This document shows, one piece after another, positions 23,522 through 31,920 of a stretch of 64,000 nt of DNA. A program made the translations under genes and the position numbers. The notes below the pieces were generated by a model that ran no database searches, was not told the origin of the DNA, and worked only from the letters and a program-made list of their open reading frames with translations. Numbering within the stretch: the first letter of the stretch is position 1; each line of letters begins with the position of its first letter. Source of the DNA: Asanoa siamensis (GTDB taxonomy: Bacteria > Actinomycetota > Actinomycetes > Mycobacteriales > Micromonosporaceae); NCBI RefSeq assembly GCF_016862555.1, contig NZ_BONE01000040.1:1-64000 (forward strand). Direction: 5' to 3'.

Positions 23522-24067
23522 TCACGCGGGTGACGAGGTGTCCTCGGTGAGCTGCAGCAGGCCGTGGGTGAACCAGAGTCGGTGCCGGTCGGTCTCGACG
23601 AGCCAGCGGGTCGGCACGTCGGGGTCGATCTGGCGGGCGTCGGGCCAGCGCTCCCGGGTGTCGGCCACGACGCAGGACCAGGGTTCCGGGTTCTCGGGCA
23701 GCCGGGGCCTGGGCGCGCCGGGGGCGCGGACCAGGGTCGTGTCGATCACCGCGTTGGCGGCGCCGATGATCGCCTGCCAGCGCAGGTCCGGCCAGAGGGG
23801 GAGGCGCCAGTGTGCGACGCCGGCGGTCACGTCGCCGATGCGGACGCTCTCGCGATGGTCCTCGGGGCCGAGCACCGCGACCAGGAGGTCGAGCCCGCCC
23901 GGCGCGCGGCGCGAGTGCTGCATGGTCTGCCAGCGGTTGAAGGCCTTGAGATAGTCGGCCTTCGTGGCGCCCAGGCGGGTGTACGCGGCCTTGACCAGAT
24001 CCGGCTGGTAGTCGGCCATGCGGCGCAGCAGCGTGAGGGTGAACTCCCGGCGCGCGAACCCGTACAC
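23522..24067 (-). CDS. hypothetical protein
   Basis: The 181-residue product is not recognised. It is soluble, with conserved-looking Trp residues ([59 protein letters not shown]). GTG 24067 ([16 protein letters not shown]) was chosen as the first start consistent with coding bias; the longer frame upstream is Pro/Trp/Ser-biased and overlaps the YesL gene in the wrong sense. It precedes the LAL regulator by 78 bp and may be co-transcribed. Confidence 0.55.
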   Translation of the reverse strand: MYGFARREFTLTLLRRMADYQPDLVKAAYTRLGATKADYLKAFNRWQTMQHSRRAPGGLDLLVAVLGPEDHRESVRIGDVTAGVAHWRLPLWPDLRWQAIIGAANAVIDTTLVRAPGAPRPRLPENPEPWSCVVADTRERWPDARQIDPDVPTRWLVETDRHRLWFTHGLLQLTEDTSSPA

Positions 24068-24092
24068 GCGGTCGACGGTACCGCCCGGCCCG

Positions 24093-24704
24093 TCAGGCGG
24101 AACGGGTGGCCGGGGCGGGCGCGAGCCGGCGGCCGACCACGTGCAGCGCGTAGAGCGCGTAGCCGACCAGGCAGGCGGCCAGGATCGGATGCACCAGCAC
24201 GGCCAGCAGGCCGGCCAGGCCGACCACGCCGGTCGCGGCCGCGACGGCACCGGGCCGGGCACCGGCGGCACCCCTGGCCGCCGCCCGCCACCAGCCGGAC
24301 CCGCCGGGCTCGGCCGTGCGGGCGGCGAGGGTGCCGAGGGTGACCAGCGCCAGCGCCGCGTAGCCCGCCGCCGCGGCGGCGATCACCGCCGTCACGCCCA
24401 GCAGCACGGCACCGCCGGGGACCGTGCCGCTCGCCACTGCGCGCAGGTCGAGGACGAGCAGCCAGATCACCGCCACCGCGACCACGGTCGCCACCGCGCC
24501 GGGCAGCAGAGCGCGGCGGAAGACCGGCCACAGCGCGCGGGGGCGCGGCCAGCGGTCGTGGGTCAGGAAATGGTCGACCGCGAAGCTGGCCGTGGCGAAC
24601 GTCGCGCCGGTCGTGAGGACCGGCAGCGACGCCGCCACCATGAGCAGGCCGAGGAGCGCGACGTCGGTGGCGACGCGTACCGTGTCGCGCCAGTCGGGTC
24701 TCAT
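24093..24704 (-). CDS. YesL-like (DUF624) membrane protein
   Basis: The 203-residue protein has five hydrophobic helices (about 12-35 [20 protein letters not shown], 65-90, 98-125, 150-170 and 172-192). The [20 protein letters not shown] segment and downstream layout match the DUF624/YesL family, whose members sit beside oligosaccharide ABC transporters for rhamnogalacturonan and other plant glycans in Bacillota. ATG 24704 overlaps the upstream permease stop (ATGA). It closes the sugar-uptake operon; an accessory role for transport or regulation is inferred from context. Confidence 0.75.
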   Translation of the reverse strand: MRPDWRDTVRVATDVALLGLLMVAASLPVLTTGATFATASFAVDHFLTHDRWPRPRALWPVFRRALLPGAVATVVAVAVIWLLVLDLRAVASGTVPGGAVLLGVTAVIAAAAAGYAALALVTLGTLAARTAEPGGSGWWRAAARGAAGARPGAVAAATGVVGLAGLLAVLVHPILAACLVGYALYALHVVGRRLAPAPATRSA

Positions 24705-25549
24705 CCCTTGAGGCCGCTCGTGTTGATGCCCTCCACCAGCAGGCGTTGGAAGGCCACGAAGAACAGGAACACCGGCACCAGCGACAGCAGCGACATCGCG
24801 AACATCGGGCCCACCGCGCTCTCGCTCGTGGAGTCGATGAACAGCGTCAACGCCACCGGGACCGTGTAGTCCTGCAGGTCGGACAGGAAGACCAGTTGGC
24901 GGAAGAAGTCGTTCCACGTCCAGATGAACGAGAAGATCGCCGTGGTCACCAACGCGGGCCGGCTCAGGGGCACGATCACATGGCGGAACACCGTGTACGG
25001 CGACGCCCCGTCGATCTTCGCGGCCTCGTCCAGCTCGTACGGGATGCCGCGCATGAACTGGACCATCAGGAAGACGAAGAACGCCTCCGTGGCGAGGAAC
25101 TGGGGCACCAGCAGCGGCAGGTACGGCCACGGCTCACCCACCCAGCCGAGCTGCTTGAACAGCACGTACTGCGGGATGATCAGCACGTGCCCCGGCAGCA
25201 GCAGCGTGCCGATCATGATGGCGAACCAGATCTTCCGCAGCCGGAACCGCAGGCGGGCGAACGCGTACGCGGCCAGCAGGCAGGAGATCGCGTTGCCCAC
25301 CACGGTCAGCAGGGCCACCATCGCGCTGTTGGCGAAGAACCGCCCGAAGCTCACGTCGAAGTTCTGCCACCCCGCCCGGAAGTTCCCGGGCGTGAACACG
25401 TCGGGCCACAGGCCGATGTTGGTGGCGATCTCCTCGCGCGACTTCAGCGACGTGCCGATCATCCACAGTAGCGGGTAGAGCACCACGGCCAGGATCAGGA
25501 CGAGAACCACCAGCCGGACCACGGCACGGGTACGAGATGAACGCGTCAC
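24701..25549 (-). CDS. carbohydrate ABC transporter permease (MalG-type)
   Basis: The 282-residue permease has six helices and the EAA loop (ELDEAAKIDGASPYTVFRHV) that docks the ATPase. LYPLLWMIGTSLKSREEI at the N-terminus and the terminal [10 protein letters not shown] (family EGLTAGAVKG-like) are typical of MalG-type CUT1 subunits. GTG 25549 overlaps the stop of the partner permease (GTGA). No ATPase gene is in the operon, so a shared MsiK-like ATPase elsewhere is expected, as in other actinomycete CUT1 systems. Confidence 0.92.
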   Translation of the reverse strand: MTRSSRTRAVVRLVVLVLILAVVLYPLLWMIGTSLKSREEIATNIGLWPDVFTPGNFRAGWQNFDVSFGRFFANSAMVALLTVVGNAISCLLAAYAFARLRFRLRKIWFAIMIGTLLLPGHVLIIPQYVLFKQLGWVGEPWPYLPLLVPQFLATEAFFVFLMVQFMRGIPYELDEAAKIDGASPYTVFRHVIVPLSRPALVTTAIFSFIWTWNDFFRQLVFLSDLQDYTVPVALTLFIDSTSESAVGPMFAMSLLSLVPVFLFFVAFQRLLVEGINTSGLKG

Positions 25550-26529
25550 CGGTCCTCCCCGTCCGCGTAGTGGACCCAGAACCGGCCCGTGCTGAACAGC
25601 ACCACCGTGATCAGCGCGATCGCCACCAGGAACACCCACGCCAGCGCGGACGCGTACCCCATCTGCAGCTCGGTGAAGCCCTTGATGTAGAGGTTGAGCG
25701 TGTACATGAGGGTCGAGTCGACCGGCCCGCCGGTGCCGTTGCTCAGCACGAACGCGGCCGTGAAGCCCTGGAAGCCGTTGATCGTCTCCAGCACCAGGTT
25801 GAAGAAGATGACCGGCGAGAGCATCGGCAGCGTCACCGCCCGGAACTGGCGCCAGGCGTTGGCGCCGTCGACGGACGCCGCCTCGTAGAGCTCGACCGGG
25901 ATCTGCTTCAGCCCCGCCAGGAAGATCACCATCGGGGCGCCGAACTGCCAGATCGCCAGCGCCATCAACGTCTCCAGCGACCACCGCGGGTCGTTGACCC
26001 ACGGCGCCCCCTCGACCCCGAACAGGCCGAGCAGCGAGTTGAACGCGCCGTCCCGATTGAACATGTTGACCCAGACGATCGCCAGCGCCACGCTCCCGCC
26101 GAGCAGCGACGGGAGATAGAACAGGCCGCGGAACAGGCCGACGCCCCGGAACGCCCGGTTGAGCAGCAGCGCGACGCCGAGCGCGGCGGCCAGCTTGAGC
26201 GGCACCGCGATCAGCGCGAACGTCACCGTCACCTCGACCGCGTGCCAGAACGACGGGTCGGAGGTGAACATCGTGCGGTAGTTGTCGAGCCCGATCCACT
26301 CGACCTCGGAGAACGGGCTGAGCGCGTCGTAGTTGGTGAAGCTCAGGTAGAGCGACAGCAGCATAGGGATAGCGGTGATCCCCATGAGACCCAGCAACCA
26401 CGGTGAGAGGAACACGTAGCCGGCGAGGTTCTCCCGGCGGCGCGGGCCACCCCGGCCCCGCCGACTGGCGGGACCGGGGGAGGCGGGGCCGGTCGGCAGG
26501 GCGGCCGGCGGCGCGGTGCTGATGGCCAA
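25546..26529 (-). CDS. carbohydrate ABC transporter permease (MalF-type)
   Basis: The 327-residue subunit has a Pro/Gly-rich N-terminus, six helices and an EAA loop (VELYEAASVDGANAWRQFRA). NLAGYVFLSPWLLGLMGITA is a standard first helix. It pairs with the MalG-type subunit encoded next. TTG 26529 is the only plausible start near the upstream stop (3 bp gap); the SD is weak, consistent with coupling to the binding-protein gene. Confidence 0.9.
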   Translation of the reverse strand: MAISTAPPAALPTGPASPGPASRRGRGGPRRRENLAGYVFLSPWLLGLMGITAIPMLLSLYLSFTNYDALSPFSEVEWIGLDNYRTMFTSDPSFWHAVEVTVTFALIAVPLKLAAALGVALLLNRAFRGVGLFRGLFYLPSLLGGSVALAIVWVNMFNRDGAFNSLLGLFGVEGAPWVNDPRWSLETLMALAIWQFGAPMVIFLAGLKQIPVELYEAASVDGANAWRQFRAVTLPMLSPVIFFNLVLETINGFQGFTAAFVLSNGTGGPVDSTLMYTLNLYIKGFTELQMGYASALAWVFLVAIALITVVLFSTGRFWVHYADGEDR

Positions 26530-26532
26530 CGG

Positions 26533-27891
26533 TCAGGCCCCGATCGCGGCCTGGCAGGCGGCGAAGTACGCCTTGGCGGCCTCGGCCGGGCTCTGGCGGC
26601 CGAACTGCACCTCTTCGGCTGCCTTGATCAGCTCGGAGCGCACCTTGCTGTGCCCCTTGAGCGGCACCTGCGGCGAGGCGCCGAACTTGGCCCCCAGCTC
26701 GGTCTGCACCGCGATGGACTGCTTCATGTTGGCGTCGGACACCGTCTCGGAGACCGCCTTGCGGATGTCCAGGTTGGACGGCAGGCCGCGGTCGGTGCCG
26801 AGGACCTTGGCGGCCTCGGGGTCGTTCGACAGGAAGTTGATGACGTCGACCGCGATGTCCTTGTGCTCGGTGCCCCGGAACACCGAGAAGTACATCGACG
26901 CCCGCGCCCACTGCGCGCTCGGGTCACCCGGGTACGCGACGACGCCCAGCTCGTCCTTGGTGTTCTTCTTGAGCTCCGGCATCTGGTTGGCCCACACCCA
27001 CGACGTGCCGGCCTTGCCGGTCACCACGAGCTGCTTGCTGATGTCGGTGACGTTGCCCTCGTGGATCACGTCGGGGGTCGGGGTCGCGCCGGCGGTGCGG
27101 GCGCCCTGCCACAGCGTGAACCAGCCGGCCACGTCCTGCTCGGTGAAGCCGAGCGCCTTGTCCTTGTAGAGGTCCTTGCCCTGCTGCCGCAGCCAGACCC
27201 AGAAGGCCTTGTAGTCGGCGCTCGGGTCCTGGGTGCCGGGCACCTTGGCGGTCTTGGACACGTTGGCCGCCCAGGCGATGTGCTCGTCCCAGCTCTGCCC
27301 GGTGGTCGGCACGGGCAGCTTGAACTTGTCGAGCAGCGTCTTGTTGAACACCAGGCCCTGGGTGTTCTCGCCGAACGCGACACCGGCCAGCTTGCCGTCG
27401 ACCACGCCGTAGTTCCACAGGCTCTCGGGGAACTTCGAGACGTCGAGCTTGCCACTGTCCTTGTAGGACATGAGATCGAGGGTCACGTTGCGCGACGCGT
27501 ACTCGGTGAGGTAGTTGTCGTCGATCTGGAAGATGTCGGGCGCGTCGCCGCCGGCGGTCAGCGTCGCCAGCTTGTCGAAGTAGCCCTGGTTGGCCTGCCA
27601 GGTCTTCTTGAACGTCACGTTCGGGTGCTTCTTGGTGTAGAGGGCCAGCGCTTCCTCGGTCAGCTTCGCGCGACCCTCGGCGCCCCACCAGAAGATGGAC
27701 AGTTCGACCGGCTTGTTCGGGTCGGCCGCGGCACCGCCGCCGCCGTCGTCACCGCAGGCCGCGGCGGCCAGCGCGAGGGGCACGGCGACCAGGGCGGCCA
27801 GCAGGCGTCGTCGCAGGCCAGACGCCGGAAAGGCGGTACGGTGGTGGCGCGTGGTCGGCTCGACCGCACGCGGGGATGGTGCGGGGTGCAT
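26533..27891 (-). CDS. sugar-binding lipoprotein of CUT1 ABC transporter
   Basis: The 452-residue protein has a lipoprotein signal (RRRLLAALVAVPLALAAAAC, Cys near residue 46 followed by GDDGGGG) and a family-1 extracellular solute-binding fold starting ELSIFWWGAEGRAKLTEEAL. Aromatic-rich strands (WVWLRQQGKDLY, SWVWANQMPEL) should line the sugar site. It delivers the oligosaccharide to the two permeases that follow. AAGGAG inside the lacI end (about 27900-27905) supplies the SD for ATG 27891. Given the neighbouring uronate genes, the ligand is probably a pectin-derived oligomer; this is inference. Confidence 0.92.
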   Translation of the reverse strand: MHPAPSPRAVEPTTRHHRTAFPASGLRRRLLAALVAVPLALAAAACGDDGGGGAAADPNKPVELSIFWWGAEGRAKLTEEALALYTKKHPNVTFKKTWQANQGYFDKLATLTAGGDAPDIFQIDDNYLTEYASRNVTLDLMSYKDSGKLDVSKFPESLWNYGVVDGKLAGVAFGENTQGLVFNKTLLDKFKLPVPTTGQSWDEHIAWAANVSKTAKVPGTQDPSADYKAFWVWLRQQGKDLYKDKALGFTEQDVAGWFTLWQGARTAGATPTPDVIHEGNVTDISKQLVVTGKAGTSWVWANQMPELKKNTKDELGVVAYPGDPSAQWARASMYFSVFRGTEHKDIAVDVINFLSNDPEAAKVLGTDRGLPSNLDIRKAVSETVSDANMKQSIAVQTELGAKFGASPQVPLKGHSKVRSELIKAAEEVQFGRQSPAEAAKAYFAACQAAIGA

Positions 27892-27897
27892 GTGCGC

Positions 27898-28950
27898 TCA
27901 CTCCTTGGCGTAGGAGGCGACATCTCCGAGGGCGGTGGCGACCACGCCGCCCGGGTCCGCATGGCTGTGCGGACCCGGGCCCGGCCCCGTCGAGTCGCGG
28001 ATGACCAACTCGGTCTGCAGGGTTATCTGTGCGGTGGTGCGGCGGTCGTCGCCGTGTGCGAGGAGCATGTCGACGGCCGCCCGTCCGGCGGCGGCGGTTG
28101 GGGTCGCCACCGTCGTCAGCTTGGGGCGGGTGAGGCGGCTCAGCGCGATGTCGTCGATGCCGACGACACTGACGTCCTCCGGGACCCGCTGGCCCTGTGC
28201 GGTGAGGCCCTCGATCAGACCGATGGCCATGAGGTCGTTGTAGGCGAGCACGGCGGTGACGCCGGCCCGGACGATCTGTTCGGCGACGGCCATGCCGCCG
28301 TCCTCGGTGGGCTGGTTGGGCCCGATGACGGTGAGGTCGGCGTCGCCGGCCCGCGCCGCCGACATGGCCGAGCGGCGGATCTCCCGGCTGGTCCACGACC
28401 CGCGCGGGCCGGCGACCAGGGCGATCCGGCGGTGCCCGAGCCCGTTGAGGTGGTCGATCGCCAGCCGGGCGCCCTGGGCGACGTCCATCACGACGGTCGG
28501 CAGGCCGGTGAGCTGACGGTTGACCACGACCAGCGGCACCTCGCGGCTGAGCTGCTCGATCAGGCTGTTGCTCATCCGCGGGCTGCACAGCAGGACGCCG
28601 TCGACCTGCTTGGCCAGCGCGCGGACGAGATCCTCCTCGACGCTCGCGTCCTCGTTGGTGTCGGTGACGAAGATGTGGTAGTCCCGCTGGCGGGCCTGGC
28701 TCTCGGCGGCCTTGATCAGCGGGGGGAAGAACGGGTTGGCGATGTCGGCCACGATCAGGCCGATGTTGTGCGTACGCCCGGTGATCAGCGCCCGGGCCGC
28801 GCGGTTGGGCCGGTAGCCCAGGTGCTCGGCGCAGGCCAGCACGCGGCTGCGGGTCTCGGCGTTGACCAGGTGCGGCGCCGAGAACGTGCGCGAGACCGTG
28901 GAGATGTGCACTCCGGACTCACGCGCGACGTCGCGGATGGTGGCTGGCAC
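27898..28950 (-). CDS. LacI family transcriptional regulator of the uronate/transport locus
   Basis: The 350-residue repressor has an N-terminal LacI HTH (ATIRDVARESGVHISTVSRT, hinge NRAARALITGRTHNIGLIV) and a periplasmic-binding-like effector domain (GLIVADIANPFFPPLIKAAE, VVGIDDIALSRLTRPKLTTV). GTG 28950 has an excellent SD (GGAAGGGA, 28958-28965); GTG 28998 would add 16 residues without an SD. It is first gene of the transport operon and divergent from the uronate operon. Two LacI-type operators lie in the gap, so it likely represses both units until a uronate or oligouronide is bound. Confidence 0.92.
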   Translation of the reverse strand: MPATIRDVARESGVHISTVSRTFSAPHLVNAETRSRVLACAEHLGYRPNRAARALITGRTHNIGLIVADIANPFFPPLIKAAESQARQRDYHIFVTDTNEDASVEEDLVRALAKQVDGVLLCSPRMSNSLIEQLSREVPLVVVNRQLTGLPTVVMDVAQGARLAIDHLNGLGHRRIALVAGPRGSWTSREIRRSAMSAARAGDADLTVIGPNQPTEDGGMAVAEQIVRAGVTAVLAYNDLMAIGLIEGLTAQGQRVPEDVSVVGIDDIALSRLTRPKLTTVATPTAAAGRAAVDMLLAHGDDRRTTAQITLQTELVIRDSTGPGPGPHSHADPGGVVATALGDVASYAKE

Positions 28951-29016
28951 GCGCTCGTCCCTTCCGCTCACGGGCCTGTCGGCTGTGGTGGCCGTCACTC
29001 AAGTGCGCCAATTAAT

Positions 29017-29028
29017 GCAAACGGTTGC
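29017..29028. promoter_or_regulatory. imperfect LacI-type operator near the lacI/transport promoter
   Basis: GCAAACGGTTGC matches the perfect operator at 29154-29169 in its core with one mismatch between half-sites. It lies 66 bp before the regulator start and would let the LacI protein control itself and the transport genes. Confidence 0.65.
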
Positions 29029-29121
29029 GCCACTGTCAACGGTCCGTTGTTGCGACTCGGTTGCGGGCGCGCTCCCGTAGGGTCAATCCAGCCGGCATAA
29101 GCGGTTATAACGGTCAGGACA

Positions 29122-29150
29122 TTGACGAGTCCCGTGGTCGTATGGATAGT
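29122..29150 (+). promoter_or_regulatory. probable promoter of the uronate operon
   Basis: TTGACG (29122-29127) is separated by 17 bp from GATAGT (29145-29150), placing the start of transcription near 29157, inside the perfect operator. The layout is that of a repressor-blocked vegetative promoter. Confidence 0.55.
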
Positions 29151-29153
29151 TTC

Positions 29154-29169
29154 GTGCAAACGTTTGCAC
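29154..29169. promoter_or_regulatory. perfect 16-bp LacI-family operator
   Basis: GTGCAAACGTTTGCAC is fully palindromic with the central CG typical of LacI/GalR operators. It overlaps the predicted transcription start of the uronate operon and lies 19 bp before the first ATG (29189). The adjacent LacI-family gene is the obvious binder. Confidence 0.8.
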
Positions 29170-29188
29170 AGCGCGAAGGGGTTGATCG

Positions 29189-30499
29189 ATGCGACGTCGC
29201 TACGCGTTGGTCGGTGCCGGAGCGCGGGCCGGGATGTTCCTGCGCGCGCTCGCCGTCGACCACGCCGACCGCGCGGAGGTCGTGGCGCTGGCCGACGTCA
29301 ACCACGCCCGGATGGCGGCGCACAACCGCTGGCTGCGCGACCTCGGCGCACCGGAGGCGAAGACCTGGGCCGCCGCCGACTTCACCACGATGCTCACTGT
29401 CGAACGGGTCGACGAGGTGCTGGTCACCAGCGTCGACGCCACCCACGCCGACTACATCGTGGCGGCGCTGCGGGCCGGCTGCGACGTGGTCACCGAGAAG
29501 CCGATGACGACCGACGCGGCGGGCTGCCGGCGGATCCTGGCCGCCGTCGAGGAGACCGGGCACCGGGTCCAGGTCGCGTTCAACTACCGCTACAACCCGT
29601 TGCACGAGGCCTTCCGTGACCTGCTCGCCGGCGGCGAGATCGGCGAGATCGGCTCCGTCCACTTCGAGTGGTTGCTCGACGTGCGGCACGGCGCCGACTA
29701 CTTCCGCCGCTGGCACCGCGACGCGGCCAACTCCGGCGGCCTGCTCGTGCACAAGTCCGGTCACCACTTCGACCTGGTCAACTGGTGGCTCGACGCGACT
29801 CCCGAGACCGTCTTCGCGCAGGGCCGGCGGTTCTTCTACGGCCCCGACGGGCGCAGGCACGGCTACGCCCGCGACTACGCGCGCGGCCACGGTGCCCCCG
29901 AGGCCAAGGACGACCCGTTCGCCCTCCAACTCGCCGACAACCCGCAGCTGCGCGCCCTCTACCTCGACGCCGAGGAGGAGGACGGCTACCTGCGCGACCA
30001 GAACGTGTTCGCGCCAGGGGTCACCATCGACGACGACATGGCCGTGCTGGTCCGCTACGACACGGGCGCGACGATGACCTACCACCTCACCGCGTACGCG
30101 CCGTGGGAGGGTTACCGGGTCATGGTCAACGGCAGCCGCGGCCGGCTCGAGCTCGAGGTCGTGGAGAGCGACCACGTGAGCCCGGCCGGCGCGAGCGAGG
30201 TCAAGGGAGCCGCCGTGCACGGCGAGGTCGCCGCGGCCGAGCGGGGCCGGGCCCGGCTGACCGTCCACCCGTTCTGGGCGCCGCCCCGCGAGATCCCGGT
30301 GCCCGGTTACGCCCGCGGCGGCCACGGCGGCGCCGACGCCCGGATGACCGCCGTCCTGTTCGGCGGCGCGACCGACCCGATGGACCGCTCCGCCACGGCC
30401 CGCGACGGCGCCCTGGCGCTGCTCACCGGCCTGGCCGCCAACCGTTCGATGGCGACCGGCGCGCCGGTCACCGCCACCGACCTGCTCGATCCGACCTGA
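29189..30499 (+). CDS. Gfo/Idh/MocA family oxidoreductase
   Basis: The 436-residue enzyme has an N-terminal Rossmann fold (RRYALVGAGARAGMF, with the GxGxxxG-like loop), the cofactor-binding EKP motif (VVTEKPMTTDAAG) and a C-terminal substrate domain with catalytic His/Lys region (LLVHKSGHHFDLVNWWL). Members oxidise or reduce sugars and sugar acids with NAD(P). SD GAAGGGG precedes ATG 29189. It is the first gene after the perfect LacI operator and probably acts on a uronate or a pectin side-chain sugar. Confidence 0.9.
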   Translation: MRRRYALVGAGARAGMFLRALAVDHADRAEVVALADVNHARMAAHNRWLRDLGAPEAKTWAAADFTTMLTVERVDEVLVTSVDATHADYIVAALRAGCDVVTEKPMTTDAAGCRRILAAVEETGHRVQVAFNYRYNPLHEAFRDLLAGGEIGEIGSVHFEWLLDVRHGADYFRRWHRDAANSGGLLVHKSGHHFDLVNWWLDATPETVFAQGRRFFYGPDGRRHGYARDYARGHGAPEAKDDPFALQLADNPQLRALYLDAEEEDGYLRDQNVFAPGVTIDDDMAVLVRYDTGATMTYHLTAYAPWEGYRVMVNGSRGRLELEVVESDHVSPAGASEVKGAAVHGEVAAAERGRARLTVHPFWAPPREIPVPGYARGGHGGADARMTAVLFGGATDPMDRSATARDGALALLTGLAANRSMATGAPVTATDLLDPT

Positions 30500-30513
30500 C
30501 CGCGAGGAAGTGC

Positions 30514-31920
30514 ATGTCCGACCTGCTGTTTCCGGCCGAGCCGGGTCAACGGGCGATCGCGCGCGAGCTCTACGGGCTCGCCCGCGACCTGCCGCTGATC
30601 TCGCCGCACGGCCATGTCGACCCCGCCGTGCTGGCGGACGACGAGCCGTTCCCCGACCCCGCCCGGCTGATCATCGTGCCGGACCACTACCTGACCCGGA
30701 TGCTGCTCAGCCAGGGCATCCCGCCGGCCCGCCTGGGGGTCCCGGGCCGCGCCGGCGAGCCCGGCGAGACCGACGGCCGGGCCATCTGGCGTCTGTTCGC
30801 CGCGCACTGGCACCTGTTCCGGGGCACGCCGTCGCGGCTCTGGCTGGAGCGCACGTTCGAGACCGTCTTCGGCGTCACCACCCGGCTGGCGCCGGAGACG
30901 GCCGACGAGGTGTACGACGCGATCGCGGCCAAGCTCGACGACCCGACGTTCCGGCCCCGCGCCCTGTTCGAGCGCTTCAACATCGAGGTGCTGGCCACCA
31001 CCGAGTCGCCGCTCGACGAGCTGCACGCGCACGCGAAGCTCGGAGCCGACGGCTGGGGCGGCCGGGTGATCACCACGTTCCGCCCCGACGACGTGGTCGA
31101 CATGGAGTTCGAGGGCTGGGCCGACCGGGTCGGCCGGCTCGGTGAGCTGGCCGGGGAGGACACCGGCACCTACCGCGGCTACCTGGCCGCGCTGCGGTCC
31201 CGCCGCGAGGCGTTCATCGCGGCCGGCGCGACGTCCAGCGACCACGGCCACCCGACCGCCCGCACCCTGCGCCTGACCCCCGCCGAGGCGGCGTCGCTGT
31301 TCGCCCGCGGGCTGCGCGGCGAGGCCGACGCGGCCGACGCCGAGGCGTTCCGGGCCCACATGCTGGTCGAGTTCGCCCGGATGTCCATCGAGGACGGTCT
31401 CGTGATGCAGCTGCACCCCGGCGCCGTGCGCAACCACAACCGGTGGCTGCACGCGACGCACGGCCGGGACGTGGGCGGCGACATCCCGCAGGCGACCGAA
31501 TACCTGCACGCGCTGACGCCACTGCTCGACGCGTACGGCAACGACCCGCGGCTGCGGGTGGTCGTCTACACCCTCGACGAGTACACGTTCACCCGGGAGC
31601 TCGCCCCGATCGCCGGTGGCTACGCCGCGATCTACCTCGGCGCGCCCTGGTGGTTCCTGGACTCGCCCGAGGTGCTGCGCCGGTTCCGCGAGGCGGTCAC
31701 CGAGAGCGCGGGCTTCTACAACACCGCCGGCTTCGTCGACGACACCCGGGCGTTCTGCTCGATCCCGGTGCGGCACGACGTGGCCCGCCGGGTCGACGCC
31801 GGCTTCCTCGCCCGGCTGGTCGCCGAGCACCGGCTGTCGTTCGACGAGGCCGCCGAGACCATCGTGGACCTCGCGTACCGGCTGCCGAAGCGCGTCTTCC
31901 GCCTGGACGGTGCCGCATGA
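30514..31920 (+). CDS. uxaC: glucuronate/galacturonate isomerase
   Basis: The 468-residue protein matches uronate isomerase along its length: zinc-ligand ISPHGHVDP near the N-terminus, ALFERFNIEVLATTESPLDE, GRVITTFRPDDVVD, MQLHPGAVRNHN and GRDVGGDIPQATEY. It interconverts D-glucuronate with D-fructuronate and D-galacturonate with D-tagaturonate. SD GAGGAAG lies just upstream of ATG 30514, 14 bp after the preceding stop. The stop overlaps the next gene (ATGA). With the pectate lyases nearby, galacturonate is the likely substrate. Confidence 0.95.
   Translation: MSDLLFPAEPGQRAIARELYGLARDLPLISPHGHVDPAVLADDEPFPDPARLIIVPDHYLTRMLLSQGIPPARLGVPGRAGEPGETDGRAIWRLFAAHWHLFRGTPSRLWLERTFETVFGVTTRLAPETADEVYDAIAAKLDDPTFRPRALFERFNIEVLATTESPLDELHAHAKLGADGWGGRVITTFRPDDVVDMEFEGWADRVGRLGELAGEDTGTYRGYLAALRSRREAFIAAGATSSDHGHPTARTLRLTPAEAASLFARGLRGEADAADAEAFRAHMLVEFARMSIEDGLVMQLHPGAVRNHNRWLHATHGRDVGGDIPQATEYLHALTPLLDAYGNDPRLRVVVYTLDEYTFTRELAPIAGGYAAIYLGAPWWFLDSPEVLRRFREAVTESAGFYNTAGFVDDTRAFCSIPVRHDVARRVDAGFLARLVAEHRLSFDEAAETIVDLAYRLPKRVFRLDGAA

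Noticed and set aside
24701-26911. 736-residue fused permease
   Set aside because: Its N-terminal half is a shadow of the binding-protein and MalF genes; the MalG-type permease begins at GTG 25549.
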